From JAGOBX01 sp036733285 (GTDB taxonomy: Bacteria; JAGOBX01), in assembly GCA_036733285.1 (NCBI GenBank), contig DAINAU010000056.1, positions 1 through 24,526 on the forward strand: DNA of 24,526 nt, written 5' to 3'. Both the position numbers and the translations under genes were made by a program. The notes under the pieces are model-generated. The model was not told the DNA's origin. It saw nothing but the letters and a program-made list of their open reading frames with translations, and ran no database searches. This document shows positions 16,971 through 24,526 of this stretch, piece by piece. Numbering within the stretch: the first letter of the stretch is position 1; the number at the start of each line of letters is the position of its first letter.

Positions 16971-19007
16971 TTAATACGGAGTGGAAGGTATATCGGGAAA
17001 ATGTTTCATAAAAACAAGATTGTTTTTATCTCCTAAAATTTTCCAAGCGTCTTCTTCTTTTATCAAATCAAACGAAGCATTAATTTGAAGCGGTAAAGTC
17101 CGGTCTATATCGTCGAATTTAAAAGTCCGTTTAAAAACAAAATCAACCTGAGCCCTTGTGGGACTTAAAATATTAATCTTTTCATTTTGATACAAACATA
17201 TAAACGTCGCCGTTTTATTAAAAACGTTTCTTATTGAACTCTCTATCGAAGTATAATCTTCGTATCCTTCGTTGTTTCCAATAAACGACTCTGACACGCA
17301 TTTTAAAAACAGAGTTTTATCATTGGTTTGATAAGACTTGCAAAAATCCGTAAGCAATTCCTTTATCAAATCGTTTGCAGTCTTGTTTATATAAGTTACT
17401 TTTTCTATTTGACCGAAATAATTATCCGATATTTCCCTATCGTCTGAAGCGATTATTTTAATTAAAAATTTATACTCGACAGATTCTTTAGGCGTAAAAG
17501 TAAAAGTAAATTGATAAGGCGATGTTTGCGAAAGAAAAGTTATATTATTGAAACTCGAGCCGCCGTCGTAAGAAAATTGAAAAGTCTTGACTCCGTTGGC
17601 TCCTGTCAAAGTTCCGGTAATTTTAAATAAACCGTTTTCAATATCGTCTTTATTCACAGTAACGTTCTTTTCATAAATCTCTACGGATTTATCGTTGAAT
17701 TTTACGTTTGATATTGACACTTCGATTATCTCAGGTTCCGGAGGCGTTACAACCTGCGTGTCGATTACGGCGGTATCCGTTTCTATGACGGCGGAGGTAT
17801 CTTCTTTTGTCCCTTCTTCTTCAATTGTATCTGCGGTTATCGACACTTCAAAAACCGAATAATCATTCGCCTGCTGAAGCGATATTATTTCATTATCATC
17901 GTTAAAAGCCACTACAAACCAAACGTATTTCCCTTTGTTTATCAACGGTTCTACCGCGTCAGCTTCGTCAAACGTATAATTATTTGCTCCTACATTTTTT
18001 GTCAATATTACGCTATTTTCAGACAGCGGATAACGAGCTAAATATAATTGATAATAATTTGTTGAATCCAAAGAACTCCATAAGAATTCAGGATTCAGAT
18101 TATTTATAATTGAATTTTTTGCCGGACTGATTGCGGTTATCGGCATTTTCGGGGGTTCGATAGTTACTGATGGAATCGGAGTTTGCCCTATCTGCGGATA
18201 AAACACTTCCTCTTCAGAGTAAACGTATTCGATTTCCTCTTTCACTACCGTAACAATTTCGGGCGTAGTTGCCGGCTGTGTTACCTGTTCCGGCTCCGCC
18301 GGAGAAGATTGTTCCGGCTCCGCCGGAGAAGATTGCTCCGGCTCCGCCGGCAATATTGTCTCCGGCTCTATTTTCTTATTATTTTGGCTGGGCGTTTCAA
18401 GTTTTTCTTCCTGATACTTTTCAGGAGACGTGTCCGAAATCTCCACGCTATCATAAATTCCGCTCATCATCATATCGGAATATAATAATTCCTCTATTAT
18501 TTCAGTCTTCTGAATAAACGTATCGGCTGATTGAGTTAAAACCGGCGTTTCGCTTTTTACTTCAGTTTCAGGTTTTTCTTCCTTATTCGATAACAGAATA
18601 TCCATCTTAAGGAATTTTTTGTCTTCAAATTTATTATCCGGCGCTATTTCAAATTCGCATTTGAAATATAAATCAAAATTTATTCGCGCAACCGTAGGCA
18701 ACAATTGCAAAAATTTAGCGGATTTAACAGGTAAGATATTTATTTTTTTTTCATCTTTCCCCATTAAATCCGCCCATTTGCAATCAATAAAATCAACTGA
18801 TAATTTCAAATCCTCGGTTATTTCATTAATTTTATACTTTATTTCAGAGGGAATCTTTATATAGTATTCAACTCCTCTTGTTTGAGTATCGACTATTATT
18901 AAATCCTCCGGTTCAAGCGTAGTTATCGCATTGCCGTTTTCAGCGGCAAATAAAAAAATGAATAACAGCAATGCAAATATCTTTAAATAAAAATTATTTT
19001 TTTTCAT
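16971..19007 (-). CDS. Periplasmic multidomain protein (AMIN-like, Pro/Glu repeats, Ig-like, NTF2-like)
   Basis: A 678-residue exported protein with a signal peptide at about 1-27. The region at about 35-140 resembles an AMIN domain (LKLSVDFIDC and ARINFDLYF strands), a module that targets proteins to septal or polar peptidoglycan and secretion complexes. It is followed by an acidic, Pro/Glu-rich linker with the eight-residue repeat PAEPEQSS at about 220-241. A fibronectin-III/Ig-like domain lies at about 290-390 (NPEFLWSS and YYQLYLAR). A second acidic spacer and an Ig-like domain at about 430-535 follow, and the C-terminal region at about 545-665 looks like an NTF2/SnoaL-like fold. ATG at 19007 is preferred to the TTG at 19010. 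It lies between the FecR-domain gene (30-bp gap) and the barrel gene. No single known family covers the whole protein; each domain call is tentative. Confidence 0.6.
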   Translation of the reverse strand: MKKNNFYLKIFALLLFIFLFAAENGNAITTLEPEDLIIVDTQTRGVEYYIKIPSEIKYKINEITEDLKLSVDFIDCKWADLMGKDEKKINILPVKSAKFLQLLPTVARINFDLYFKCEFEIAPDNKFEDKKFLKMDILLSNKEEKPETEVKSETPVLTQSADTFIQKTEIIEELLYSDMMMSGIYDSVEISDTSPEKYQEEKLETPSQNNKKIEPETILPAEPEQSSPAEPEQSSPAEPEQVTQPATTPEIVTVVKEEIEYVYSEEEVFYPQIGQTPIPSVTIEPPKMPITAISPAKNSIINNLNPEFLWSSLDSTNYYQLYLARYPLSENSVILTKNVGANNYTFDEADAVEPLINKGKYVWFVVAFNDDNEIISLQQANDYSVFEVSITADTIEEEGTKEDTSAVIETDTAVIDTQVVTPPEPEIIEVSISNVKFNDKSVEIYEKNVTVNKDDIENGLFKITGTLTGANGVKTFQFSYDGGSSFNNITFLSQTSPYQFTFTFTPKESVEYKFLIKIIASDDREISDNYFGQIEKVTYINKTANDLIKELLTDFCKSYQTNDKTLFLKCVSESFIGNNEGYEDYTSIESSIRNVFNKTATFICLYQNEKINILSPTRAQVDFVFKRTFKFDDIDRTLPLQINASFDLIKEEDAWKILGDKNNLVFMKHFPDIPSTPY
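18286..18356 (-). repeat. 24-bp tandem repeat inside the AMIN/Ig gene
   Basis: Two exact 24-bp copies (18286-18309 and 18310-18333) and a partial third with changes at its end code for PAEPEQSS units. Each contains CCGGCTCCGCCGG, much richer in G+C than the surroundings. The length is a multiple of three, so gain or loss of copies would lengthen or shorten the linker without a frameshift. Confidence 0.85.
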
Positions 19008-19036
19008 CAAATCTTTTATAATAATTTCTTAACCGA

Positions 19037-19972
19037 TTATTTTTTCGCAACTTTATATCTGTGCGAATATTTTCCGGGTTTTGAAAAAGTATATTTCGCG
19101 CCAAATGTTTTCAAATCCTCGATTTTATCTCCGCCGGATACCAAATTCATCAAAATCGAATCTACCGGTTCGTTATCCGCGTTTAAAATCAACAAGTAGA
19201 CATTATAAACGTCAGAAGTAATATTCTTGATTTTCACAGAATATTCAACGGTTTTAACAGTTCCTTCTTCGCTAACAACTTTGCTGCTTTGATCTGCTAT
19301 CACAGGCTGAATCGGCAACGTAACTTTTTTAAAAATAACCTGTTCCAATTTCTGCATCTTCTGGAGTTCCGACGTCGGGATAGCTTTTGGAGCCGTCGGC
19401 GCGCTTCTTAAACCGACCGATGTTCTCGAACCAGAACCAACAGATACCGGTTTATCCGGAAATTCAGGATTAAAAACTTCAACGTTTCCTTCTAAAACCG
19501 ATATTTGAGCTTCGTCATATTGAGCGACCTCGAACGAAGTCCCTCTGACTCCGCATACGGAAGACGGAGTGTTCACGGAAAAATCCGATTTTTTACTAAG
19601 ATTTTTAACTTTTGAAAAAACCGAACCTTTCATAACTTTCAAATTGATATTCTGAACCGTTTCAGATTTTTTTTTCTTATTTTTCGGGTCTGCGGTTTCA
19701 TTTTTCAAAGTTTCAAAACGCATTTCCGCATTTTCATCGATAATAGAAAATTTATTATCATCGTATTTCAGTCTTACCGAAGATTTTTCTCCGGTTCTTA
19801 TCATATCCTTTTCATTCAAATTCATACCGACTTTCAAAGGAAGCCATACGCCAGAAACATAACTGACTTCCGCTTTCCCATTCACTTCCACTACGGTTAC
19901 CGAAGCTATCTCGGCAAACAAAGCGCTTTGAAAAATCAACGCCAGCGATAAAACAAAAAATAATTTTTTCAT
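19037..19972 (-). CDS. FecR-domain periplasmic protein
   Basis: A 311-residue exported protein. The signal peptide covers about 1-20 (SALFAE). A FecR domain spans roughly 22-175: the opening GKAEVSYVSGVWLPLKVGM, the KDMIRTGEKSSVRLKY stretch, and the hallmark VNTPSSVCGVRGTSFEV at 133-149, followed by VLEGNVEV. A linker to about 225 and a C-terminal beta-rich domain at about 228-311 follow; the latter resembles an Ig-like or chaperone-type fold. The start at 19972 is chosen because AAGGAGT lies nine bases upstream; an in-frame TTG at 19981 overlaps that site. It is not the classical FecR anti-sigma protein, because no sigma factor gene is near and there is no cytoplasmic tail. The stand-alone form probably acts as a structural or sensing domain at the cell wall. 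Confidence 0.85.
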   Translation of the reverse strand: MKKLFFVLSLALIFQSALFAEIASVTVVEVNGKAEVSYVSGVWLPLKVGMNLNEKDMIRTGEKSSVRLKYDDNKFSIIDENAEMRFETLKNETADPKNKKKKSETVQNINLKVMKGSVFSKVKNLSKKSDFSVNTPSSVCGVRGTSFEVAQYDEAQISVLEGNVEVFNPEFPDKPVSVGSGSRTSVGLRSAPTAPKAIPTSELQKMQKLEQVIFKKVTLPIQPVIADQSSKVVSEEGTVKTVEYSVKIKNITSDVYNVYLLILNADNEPVDSILMNLVSGGDKIEDLKTFGAKYTFSKPGKYSHRYKVAKK

Positions 19973-19992
19973 TGCAATCAACTCCTTAAAAA

Positions 19993-20880
19993 TTAAAAAA
20001 TGTAATCTATGCTTATCTTATGAGTCAAATCCAAATCTTTATGTTTGGTCAACCCATAATATACGCCAATATTTTTTATGTCAAGCGTAAAACCGGCGCT
20101 CGGCTGTTTGGTTTCATTGACATAACCCGCATTTACCGCGAGATATTTGAACAACTGCGCTTTTAATCCAATCCTGAAATCCAAATCTTTTTTTTCTTCA
20201 TAATTTAAGACAAATCCCGCAGTTATAAAATCAAGCAAATCAAATGTTATGCCGGATTCGAAATTCAAAGGAAGTTTTTCCTTTTCTCGAATAAACGAAT
20301 CTTTTGTAGAGAATAAATTTTCTATTGAATTTGCGAATGTCATAAACTTATAAACGTATAAAACTCCGGCATTCAACGAAAACGTGGAATTCGTATAACT
20401 TTTAATTTTATGTTTAAAAAATTTCGGCTGTATGCCGACCGACAAATTTTCCGTAATTTTTTTTGCCGCTGAAATCCTGATGGTTTCCATTTTTGAATCG
20501 AACGTATATCCTGTCAATCCGGAATTATTCGCTTCGCGGATATCGTCTACGCTCAAAATCGAATAGCTCAATCCAAAATTATATTTCGATACGGGCATTA
20601 AAAAATCAAGTCCGGATTGCTTTATTCCGTCTATTTCCGTAAATAACTTCGCAGTCGTTACGCTCGCTAAAATTTTCTCGCATTCCGTAATCCCTGCCGG
20701 ATTTGAATAAATTGCGCTTACCGGATTTTTCGCGTATATTTTTCCGGTCGCAAAATATTCGGTATGCCCTTCGTTTTCAATGCCGGCTCCGTAATTTCCG
20801 CCGTAATTCGCCGAAAATAATTCCGAAGAAAACAACGCCGTTAAAATTATAATTATTATTGTTTTTTTCATATAATTCAT
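19993..20880 (-). CDS. PorV/TraF-like outer-membrane beta-barrel protein
   Basis: A 295-residue predicted outer-membrane barrel. The signal peptide is at about 4-23 (LFSAN). The NPAGI motif at 60-64, preceded by KNPVSAIYS, is the usual mark of the PorV/PorQ/TraF and FadL-like barrels. Alternating strands fill the rest, and the chain ends in HKISIDYIF with a terminal Phe. In Bacteroidetes PorV is an accessory barrel of the type IX secretion system, moving cargo proteins at the surface. Here the gene directly before it encodes a protein with a FlgD-Ig-like C-terminal domain, which fits a barrel and cargo pairing. The ATG overlaps the preceding stop by one base (TAATG), so translation is probably coupled; an ATG at 20871 is an alternative. 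No other type IX components are in the window. Confidence 0.7.
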   Translation of the reverse strand: MNYMKKTIIIIILTALFSSELFSANYGGNYGAGIENEGHTEYFATGKIYAKNPVSAIYSNPAGITECEKILASVTTAKLFTEIDGIKQSGLDFLMPVSKYNFGLSYSILSVDDIREANNSGLTGYTFDSKMETIRISAAKKITENLSVGIQPKFFKHKIKSYTNSTFSLNAGVLYVYKFMTFANSIENLFSTKDSFIREKEKLPLNFESGITFDLLDFITAGFVLNYEEKKDLDFRIGLKAQLFKYLAVNAGYVNETKQPSAGFTLDIKNIGVYYGLTKHKDLDLTHKISIDYIF

Positions 20881-22730
20881 TATCTTAAAATAGCAAGTTT
20901 GTCTATCAATTTAAAATTCTGACTGTTGTTTTTATATTCTAAAATATAAATATAAACACCTGAACCAACTGTTTTTCCCGAGTCGTTTTTTCTATCCCAA
21001 TCGTATGACCCAGGATTTGCGGTTAAATCAATATTTTTCTCCGTCACTTTTATTCCTGCCAAATCGTATATTTTTAAACTTAATTTTCCGGCAGTCGGCG
21101 TATTATAAACAAAAGTTACTGGAACATTATCCGTTGATTTCCATGGATTCGGTTTCACATACGAAGACGCTTTATCAAGCGGCGGAGATAATAACATTTT
21201 AACGTAATCGGGAAGTCCAGCGATTATCCTGTAATTCAACGAAGAATATTTTGGACATTCAATATTAATTTGCGGACTTTCTTTAAGATTATAATTTTTT
21301 CCGGTTTTTTCATCAACCAAATAAATATCGTATCTTTCTGAAATCCCGCCTATTCCGTCAAATGATAATGATAACGTATTATTGTTTCCCGTATTGATTC
21401 CGCAAATCCATTGCTGATATGTTTCTATAGGTCCCAATCTTTTATCCGAAGCCAAATTTCCGTTTTCATTGAGAAAATTAACGGATAATAAATCCGGTAA
21501 TCCGGGAGCTTTTTTTACGTTTTCAGAAACTTCGTATGAATCCGTTATTCCAAATAAATTTATTAAGTCGGAAGATTTGTTCCCTTTTACCGACAGTAAT
21601 ATTTCCCAAGCGTTATCGGAAGGAACCGTTTTTTTGGGAGCAAGATTGATTTTCACATTTTCCTTATAATCAAAATATTTCGATAACTCAATGTCGCAAT
21701 CCTTATTCGCATATACCCAGAATCCTGTCCATACATAAAGCATAGGATTCGGCAACGCGGAATTCGGTCCCCTCACGTAATCGTTATCTTTATAATAAAA
21801 AATCTGATTTTGAATGTATCCTTGAGTAGCGGCGTCGGCGGGGTTCAATCTTCCGCCATGCGTTATTATCCGGCAGTTTGCCCAATTCGTGATATGATAA
21901 TAAGGAGAACCGATTTGATTCCAACCGGTCTTTAGCTTTACGGTAAAAGTATCCTGAATATAATTTCCGTTTAGTTTTAAAATCGTTTCAGAAGGCAGAA
22001 TAATATAATAACCTTCGCCGGCGGATAATTTCTTGGGTTCCCTGTATTTGTTATGAAGTTCGTGAACCGGTTCTTCGGGATACCAGTGATAAATGTATTC
22101 GGGTTTAACCGGAGAAAAAACATTTTCAATTTCTGGTTGAGCGGGCGTTTTATTAATGCTTATCATTCTCCATTCTTTAGCCGGAATAATTGTTTCATCG
22201 GTATGATATCCTAAATATACCGGTGGGAAATCCGAATAAAATGATTTCACCACGTATGCTCCGCTCTTATTGCCGGTCCTAAACGATAAATATGATAATC
22301 CCGAATCGTCGGTTATCGTTGAAGCGAAAGTTTCGCCGCTTGAATTTGAAGGCTTATCAATTATCGAATAATTGATTCGTTCAAATTTAACCGGACCGCT
22401 GTCAAAATCAAGAATTTCAAATACAGCCGTTTCAGTTGAATTCGAATTTATTCCCTGAACAAAAGATTGTTTTGTCAATGAAGTCATTTGACGCGGAAGA
22501 AAATAAGCGTCTAAAACATTTACATAACCCTGCGATAATTTATAATTTTGCGAAACGGAAGTGTCGTGAAAATTTTCTCCGAACGAAGCGAATTTTAAAT
22601 TATATTGCGGCGAAACTAAGGATTGTCCCGCTCCATTATAAGTCGATATGTCGATTTTATAAGCGGCAAAAAGCAAATCGTTATTTATTATTATATTTAA
22701 AAATAAAAATAAAAATAATATTTTTTTCAT
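20880..22730 (-). CDS. Exported protein with C-terminal FlgD-Ig-like (sorting-type) domain
   Basis: A 616-residue protein with a signal peptide at about 1-23. The first 80 residues carry a QNYKLSQGYVN stretch seen in surface proteins of several uncultured phyla. The middle (about 180-350) contains WNQIGSPYY and YVWTGFWVYA, beta-rich segments with conserved Trp. The last 90 residues (527-616) are a FlgD-Ig-like domain: KPNPWKS, LSLKIYDLAG, YDWDRKNDSG and GSGVYIYILEYK. Such tails resemble type IX sorting domains. It is the first gene of the envelope cluster and is followed by a PorV-like barrel that overlaps it by one base. No ribosome binding site is seen before the ATG, and the possible promoter lies so close that the message may be nearly leaderless. 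No enzymatic motif was found. The substrate or structure it serves is unknown. Confidence 0.72.
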   Translation of the reverse strand: MKKILFLFLFLNIIINNDLLFAAYKIDISTYNGAGQSLVSPQYNLKFASFGENFHDTSVSQNYKLSQGYVNVLDAYFLPRQMTSLTKQSFVQGINSNSTETAVFEILDFDSGPVKFERINYSIIDKPSNSSGETFASTITDDSGLSYLSFRTGNKSGAYVVKSFYSDFPPVYLGYHTDETIIPAKEWRMISINKTPAQPEIENVFSPVKPEYIYHWYPEEPVHELHNKYREPKKLSAGEGYYIILPSETILKLNGNYIQDTFTVKLKTGWNQIGSPYYHITNWANCRIITHGGRLNPADAATQGYIQNQIFYYKDNDYVRGPNSALPNPMLYVWTGFWVYANKDCDIELSKYFDYKENVKINLAPKKTVPSDNAWEILLSVKGNKSSDLINLFGITDSYEVSENVKKAPGLPDLLSVNFLNENGNLASDKRLGPIETYQQWICGINTGNNNTLSLSFDGIGGISERYDIYLVDEKTGKNYNLKESPQINIECPKYSSLNYRIIAGLPDYVKMLLSPPLDKASSYVKPNPWKSTDNVPVTFVYNTPTAGKLSLKIYDLAGIKVTEKNIDLTANPGSYDWDRKNDSGKTVGSGVYIYILEYKNNSQNFKLIDKLAILR

Positions 22731-22737
22731 TTATATT

Positions 22738-22765
22738 ATTTTACATTAAAATTTAAAAAAAGCAA
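22738..22765 (-). promoter_or_regulatory. Possible promoter of the envelope cluster
   Basis: On the minus strand TTGCTT (22760-22765) and TAAAAT (22738-22743) are 16 bp apart, with the -10 box only seven bases before the ATG at 22730. If used, the transcript would start at or next to the start codon, consistent with the missing ribosome binding site. The region is so A/T-rich that chance matches are likely. Confidence 0.25.
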
Positions 22766-22818
22766 ATTTTTAATTTTTTTATTTTTTTTATTTCGAGGGC
22801 GGTATTTCCGCAAAAATC

Positions 22819-23868
22819 TTATTTTTCAATTATTTTATCCGCTTTCTTCAATACAGATTCGCTGATTTTAAATCCTATCGAATCGATATTTTTTTTATTT
22901 ACATATATAAATTTCCTTGCTGATTTACTATTTACAAAAGGTATTTTTCCAGGGTCCTCGCCTTTAATAACTTTTAAAACCAATTCCGCAAAACTATACT
23001 TTTCAGATTCGTCTTCATCAATGCCCACAATAGAAAATTGCGCCATAAAAGGATCTTGAGGAAGCTCCTTGCCGCCAAAGCTTAATACCGGTATTTTGTT
23101 TTCAACCGTTTTTTTTGAAATCACATTTAATACTTGAATAAAATCGCTTGTAGGCAAATGTAAAACAGCGTCTAATTTTTTTGAAAATAAAGCGTTTGCC
23201 GCATCAAGTATCTCGGTTTTTGAGGCATAACCTTTTATAACCATTTCAATATTTTTTTGTTTTGCAACTTTAAGAACTTCATCTTTAAAATAACCGTCTT
23301 CTTCAATGCCCGAGCAATAAATAAAACCGATTCTTTTAACGGAAGGTTTGCATTCTTTAAAATAATCAAACATTTCATCTATAGGATAAACTTCATAATT
23401 GCCGGTTAAATTAGGGATATGATCCGTGTCCGAATTGCCCGCTCCAATTATAAAAGGATTTATAACAGCCGTAAAAACTTTTTTTATATCGGGAGCTTTT
23501 TTAATTGAAGCGTATAAAACTTGAGGGAAAAAAGTCAATAAAATATCGGTTTTTTCAGCGACAACAGAATCTATAATAGTCGGAATAAACGTTATTTCAT
23601 TTTGAGCCGATAATACTTTCAGATTATAATCAGTCCCTTCATTAACTCCGTTCTTTTTCAAATATTCTTTTAATAATTTTTCATATCTATCAGTGTATTC
23701 ATTTACTTCTAAAGTAACTAATTTAATCTGTAAAATTTTTTTCGCTTGACTGGGTTGATTAGACTGCGAAACAACGATTTCATTTTCTTTATTTTTTGAA
23801 CAACCGAAAATAACTGAAAAAATAAAAATAAAAAGAATAAATACAGAATAAATTATTTTTTTTTTCAT
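22819..23868 (-). CDS. Substrate-binding lipoprotein, ABC_sub_bind (TrpX-like) family
   Basis: A 349-residue periplasmic binding lipoprotein. The signal peptide ends in a lipobox, SVIFGC, with C23 as the lipidated residue. The rest is a two-lobe type I binding fold: KLVTLEVNEYTDRYEKLLKEYL, the TDILLTFF stretch, NLTGNYEVYPIDEMFDYF, then KRIGFIYCSG opening the second lobe. This matches the ABC_sub_bind family, whose members include TrpX-like proteins that bind amino acids or other small ligands. The start at 23868 is chosen because AAGGTGG lies just before this ATG; an upstream extension to 23985 would bury the signal peptide. No permease or ATPase gene adjoins it: the downstream neighbour on this strand is the envelope cluster 88 bp away. 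It is therefore an orphan, perhaps feeding a transporter elsewhere or presenting ligand to a Cache-type sensor kinase (inference). Confidence 0.85.
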   Translation of the reverse strand: MKKKIIYSVFILFIFIFSVIFGCSKNKENEIVVSQSNQPSQAKKILQIKLVTLEVNEYTDRYEKLLKEYLKKNGVNEGTDYNLKVLSAQNEITFIPTIIDSVVAEKTDILLTFFPQVLYASIKKAPDIKKVFTAVINPFIIGAGNSDTDHIPNLTGNYEVYPIDEMFDYFKECKPSVKRIGFIYCSGIEEDGYFKDEVLKVAKQKNIEMVIKGYASKTEILDAANALFSKKLDAVLHLPTSDFIQVLNVISKKTVENKIPVLSFGGKELPQDPFMAQFSIVGIDEDESEKYSFAELVLKVIKGEDPGKIPFVNSKSARKFIYVNKKNIDSIGFKISESVLKKADKIIEK

Positions 23869-24129
23869 AAATCCACCTTTTAGAAAATGTGAAAAATCGA
23901 AAACTCGCTCAACATATGTAACGACATAGTTTAATTTACTTATTATATTATAAGCCGTTGCATTTAATATAACGTCAATAAACAAACAATATTTTCAATT
24001 TTTCAAAGACGTTAATATATTAAAAAAAAATTATATACTTCAAATATTATTTGTCAATAATAAAATACGCGTATTAAATTTAACGCCGATTTTCACAGAG
24101 TCGATAAATCACAAAATGAAATCCTAATT
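23869..24129. other. Intergenic stretch between lipoprotein gene and transposase
   Basis: These 261 bases are very A/T-rich and hold no supported gene. On the minus strand two overlapping TATAAT-like boxes lie at 23942-23952, with TTGACG at 23973-23978. The 20-bp spacing is too wide for a confident promoter call. The left end of the insertion sequence should fall between about 24040 and 24129, but with its other end outside the window the inverted repeat cannot be identified. Confidence 0.4.
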
Positions 24130-24526
24130 TTACATGACCCATTTAATCTGCATTTTAGTATTATTAAGCCATGGTATTTCAAAAGGTTTAGTAATTTTTT
24201 TCACGCCAATCCAAACCGGAGTATGAGCATGTTTTCGCATAGTAACAGTAATCATTGAACCGTCATATGAAATTTTTCCGGGAATATTTATAAATTTTTT
24301 AAAAATAGTTCCGGCTTTGCATTTTTCAAATCTTGGAAGATCAAGCGCAAGACGACGGTATAAAGTATCTGCAATCATAGTCCATATCATATCAAACTGA
24401 ATTCTTACCATAAGCGGAGAATTTAAAGCATTCAAATTAAAGAAAGAAACCAATTCCGCAATTTTATTTTCAATATGCCATCTTTTAGCATATACCTCGA
24501 TAATTTTTTCGCATTTTAAAGTTGAG
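24040..24526 (-). mobile_element. Partial insertion sequence, left end unresolved
   Basis: The transposase fragment implies an insertion sequence entering from the right. Its boundary must lie left of the stop at 24130 and right of the lipoprotein gene at 23868; the left coordinate given is only a guess. No second copy and no target-site duplication can be recognised inside the window. Confidence 0.4.
24130..24526 (-). CDS. Transposase, IS4-type DDE family, C-terminal part (cut by window edge)
   Basis: The frame is open from the right edge to a TAA at 24130-24132, giving 131 residues of the C-terminal end. The visible part contains YAKRWHIEN, which fits the Y-2-R-3-E signature of IS4-type transposases. 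The Glu (codon 24469-24471) would be the third catalytic acidic residue of the DDE triad. After it come helices typical of the family (FNLNALNSPLMVRIQFDMI, WTMIADTLYRRLA) and a short tail. The remaining catalytic residues and the start lie beyond the edge, so whether the element is intact cannot be judged. A TTG at 24453 is merely an internal codon of this longer frame. Confidence 0.75.
   Translation of the reverse strand, partial: STLKCEKIIEVYAKRWHIENKIAELVSFFNLNALNSPLMVRIQFDMIWTMIADTLYRRLALDLPRFEKCKAGTIFKKFINIPGKISYDGSMITVTMRKHAHTPVWIGVKKITKPFEIPWLNNTKMQIKWVM

Noticed and set aside
18183..18517. Two overlapping plus-strand frames rich in Arg/Leu or Pro/Ala
   Set aside because: They arise from the antisense of the PAEPEQSS repeat and neighbouring coding sequence of the AMIN/Ig gene; composition alone explains them.
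22799..22811. Short hairpin GCGG/CCGC after the lipoprotein gene
   Set aside because: The four-bp stem is not followed by a T-run on the minus strand, so an intrinsic terminator is not supported.
23942..23978. TATAAT and TTGACG as a promoter for the lipoprotein gene
   Set aside because: The spacer is 20 bp, outside the normal range; recorded only as part of the intergenic description.
23869..23985. N-terminal extension of the binding lipoprotein
   Set aside because: The internal ATG at 23868 has AAGGTGG before it and starts a complete lipoprotein signal peptide, which the extension would bury.

Overview
The window is AT-rich (roughly one third G+C by eye) DNA from a diderm bacterium. Evidence for an outer membrane includes a predicted beta-barrel protein ending in Phe, a PorV/TraF-like barrel, an LptE-like domain, a lipoprotein and several Sec-exported envelope proteins. 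A PorV-like protein beside a FlgD-Ig-tailed exported protein, together with a serine palmitoyltransferase that looks like those of Bacteroidetes, suggests the FCB group or a neighbouring candidate phylum (Elusimicrobiota-like lineages are also possible). No rRNA or other phylogenetic marker is present, so the phylum stays open. I saw no tRNA, rRNA or CRISPR array.

Layout. (1) Positions 1-5817, minus strand: a three-gene signalling operon read right to left, consisting of a REC-GAF response regulator, a FapA/DUF342 beta-helix protein and a large hybrid sensor kinase that ends at a weak hairpin terminator. (2) 5818-6061: a divergent control region with a good sigma70-type promoter facing right and an 11-bp perfect inverted repeat. 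(3) 6062-9401, plus strand: three genes that match the bacterial ceramide pathway, namely serine palmitoyltransferase (Spt), a GNAT-fold acyltransferase like bacterial ceramide synthase (bCerS) and an NAD(P)-dependent reductase like CerR. (4) 9473-14306, plus strand: a second signalling block with a Cache-PAS-PAS histidine kinase, a stand-alone Rcp1-type receiver and a REC-PAS-kinase-REC hybrid. (5) 14327-22730, minus strand: a five-gene cell-envelope cluster read right to left, with a FlgD-Ig-tailed exported protein, a PorV/TraF-like barrel, a FecR-domain protein, an AMIN/Ig/NTF2-like periplasmic protein and an LptE-like domain fused to a large outer-membrane barrel. (6) 22819-23868, minus strand: an orphan substrate-binding lipoprotein of the ABC_sub_bind (TrpX-like) family. 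(7) 24130-24526, minus strand: the 3' part of an IS4-type transposase that runs off the right edge.

How the parts fit. The Spt-acyltransferase-reductase order gives the condensation, N-acylation and 3-keto reduction steps needed for dihydroceramide, a lipid that in other diderms sits in the outer membrane. The window is otherwise dominated by signalling (three kinases and five receiver domains, none joined to a DNA-binding domain) and by outer-membrane or periplasmic proteins. The envelope cluster is the least explained part: its members are recognisable as domains, but their joint job is not.
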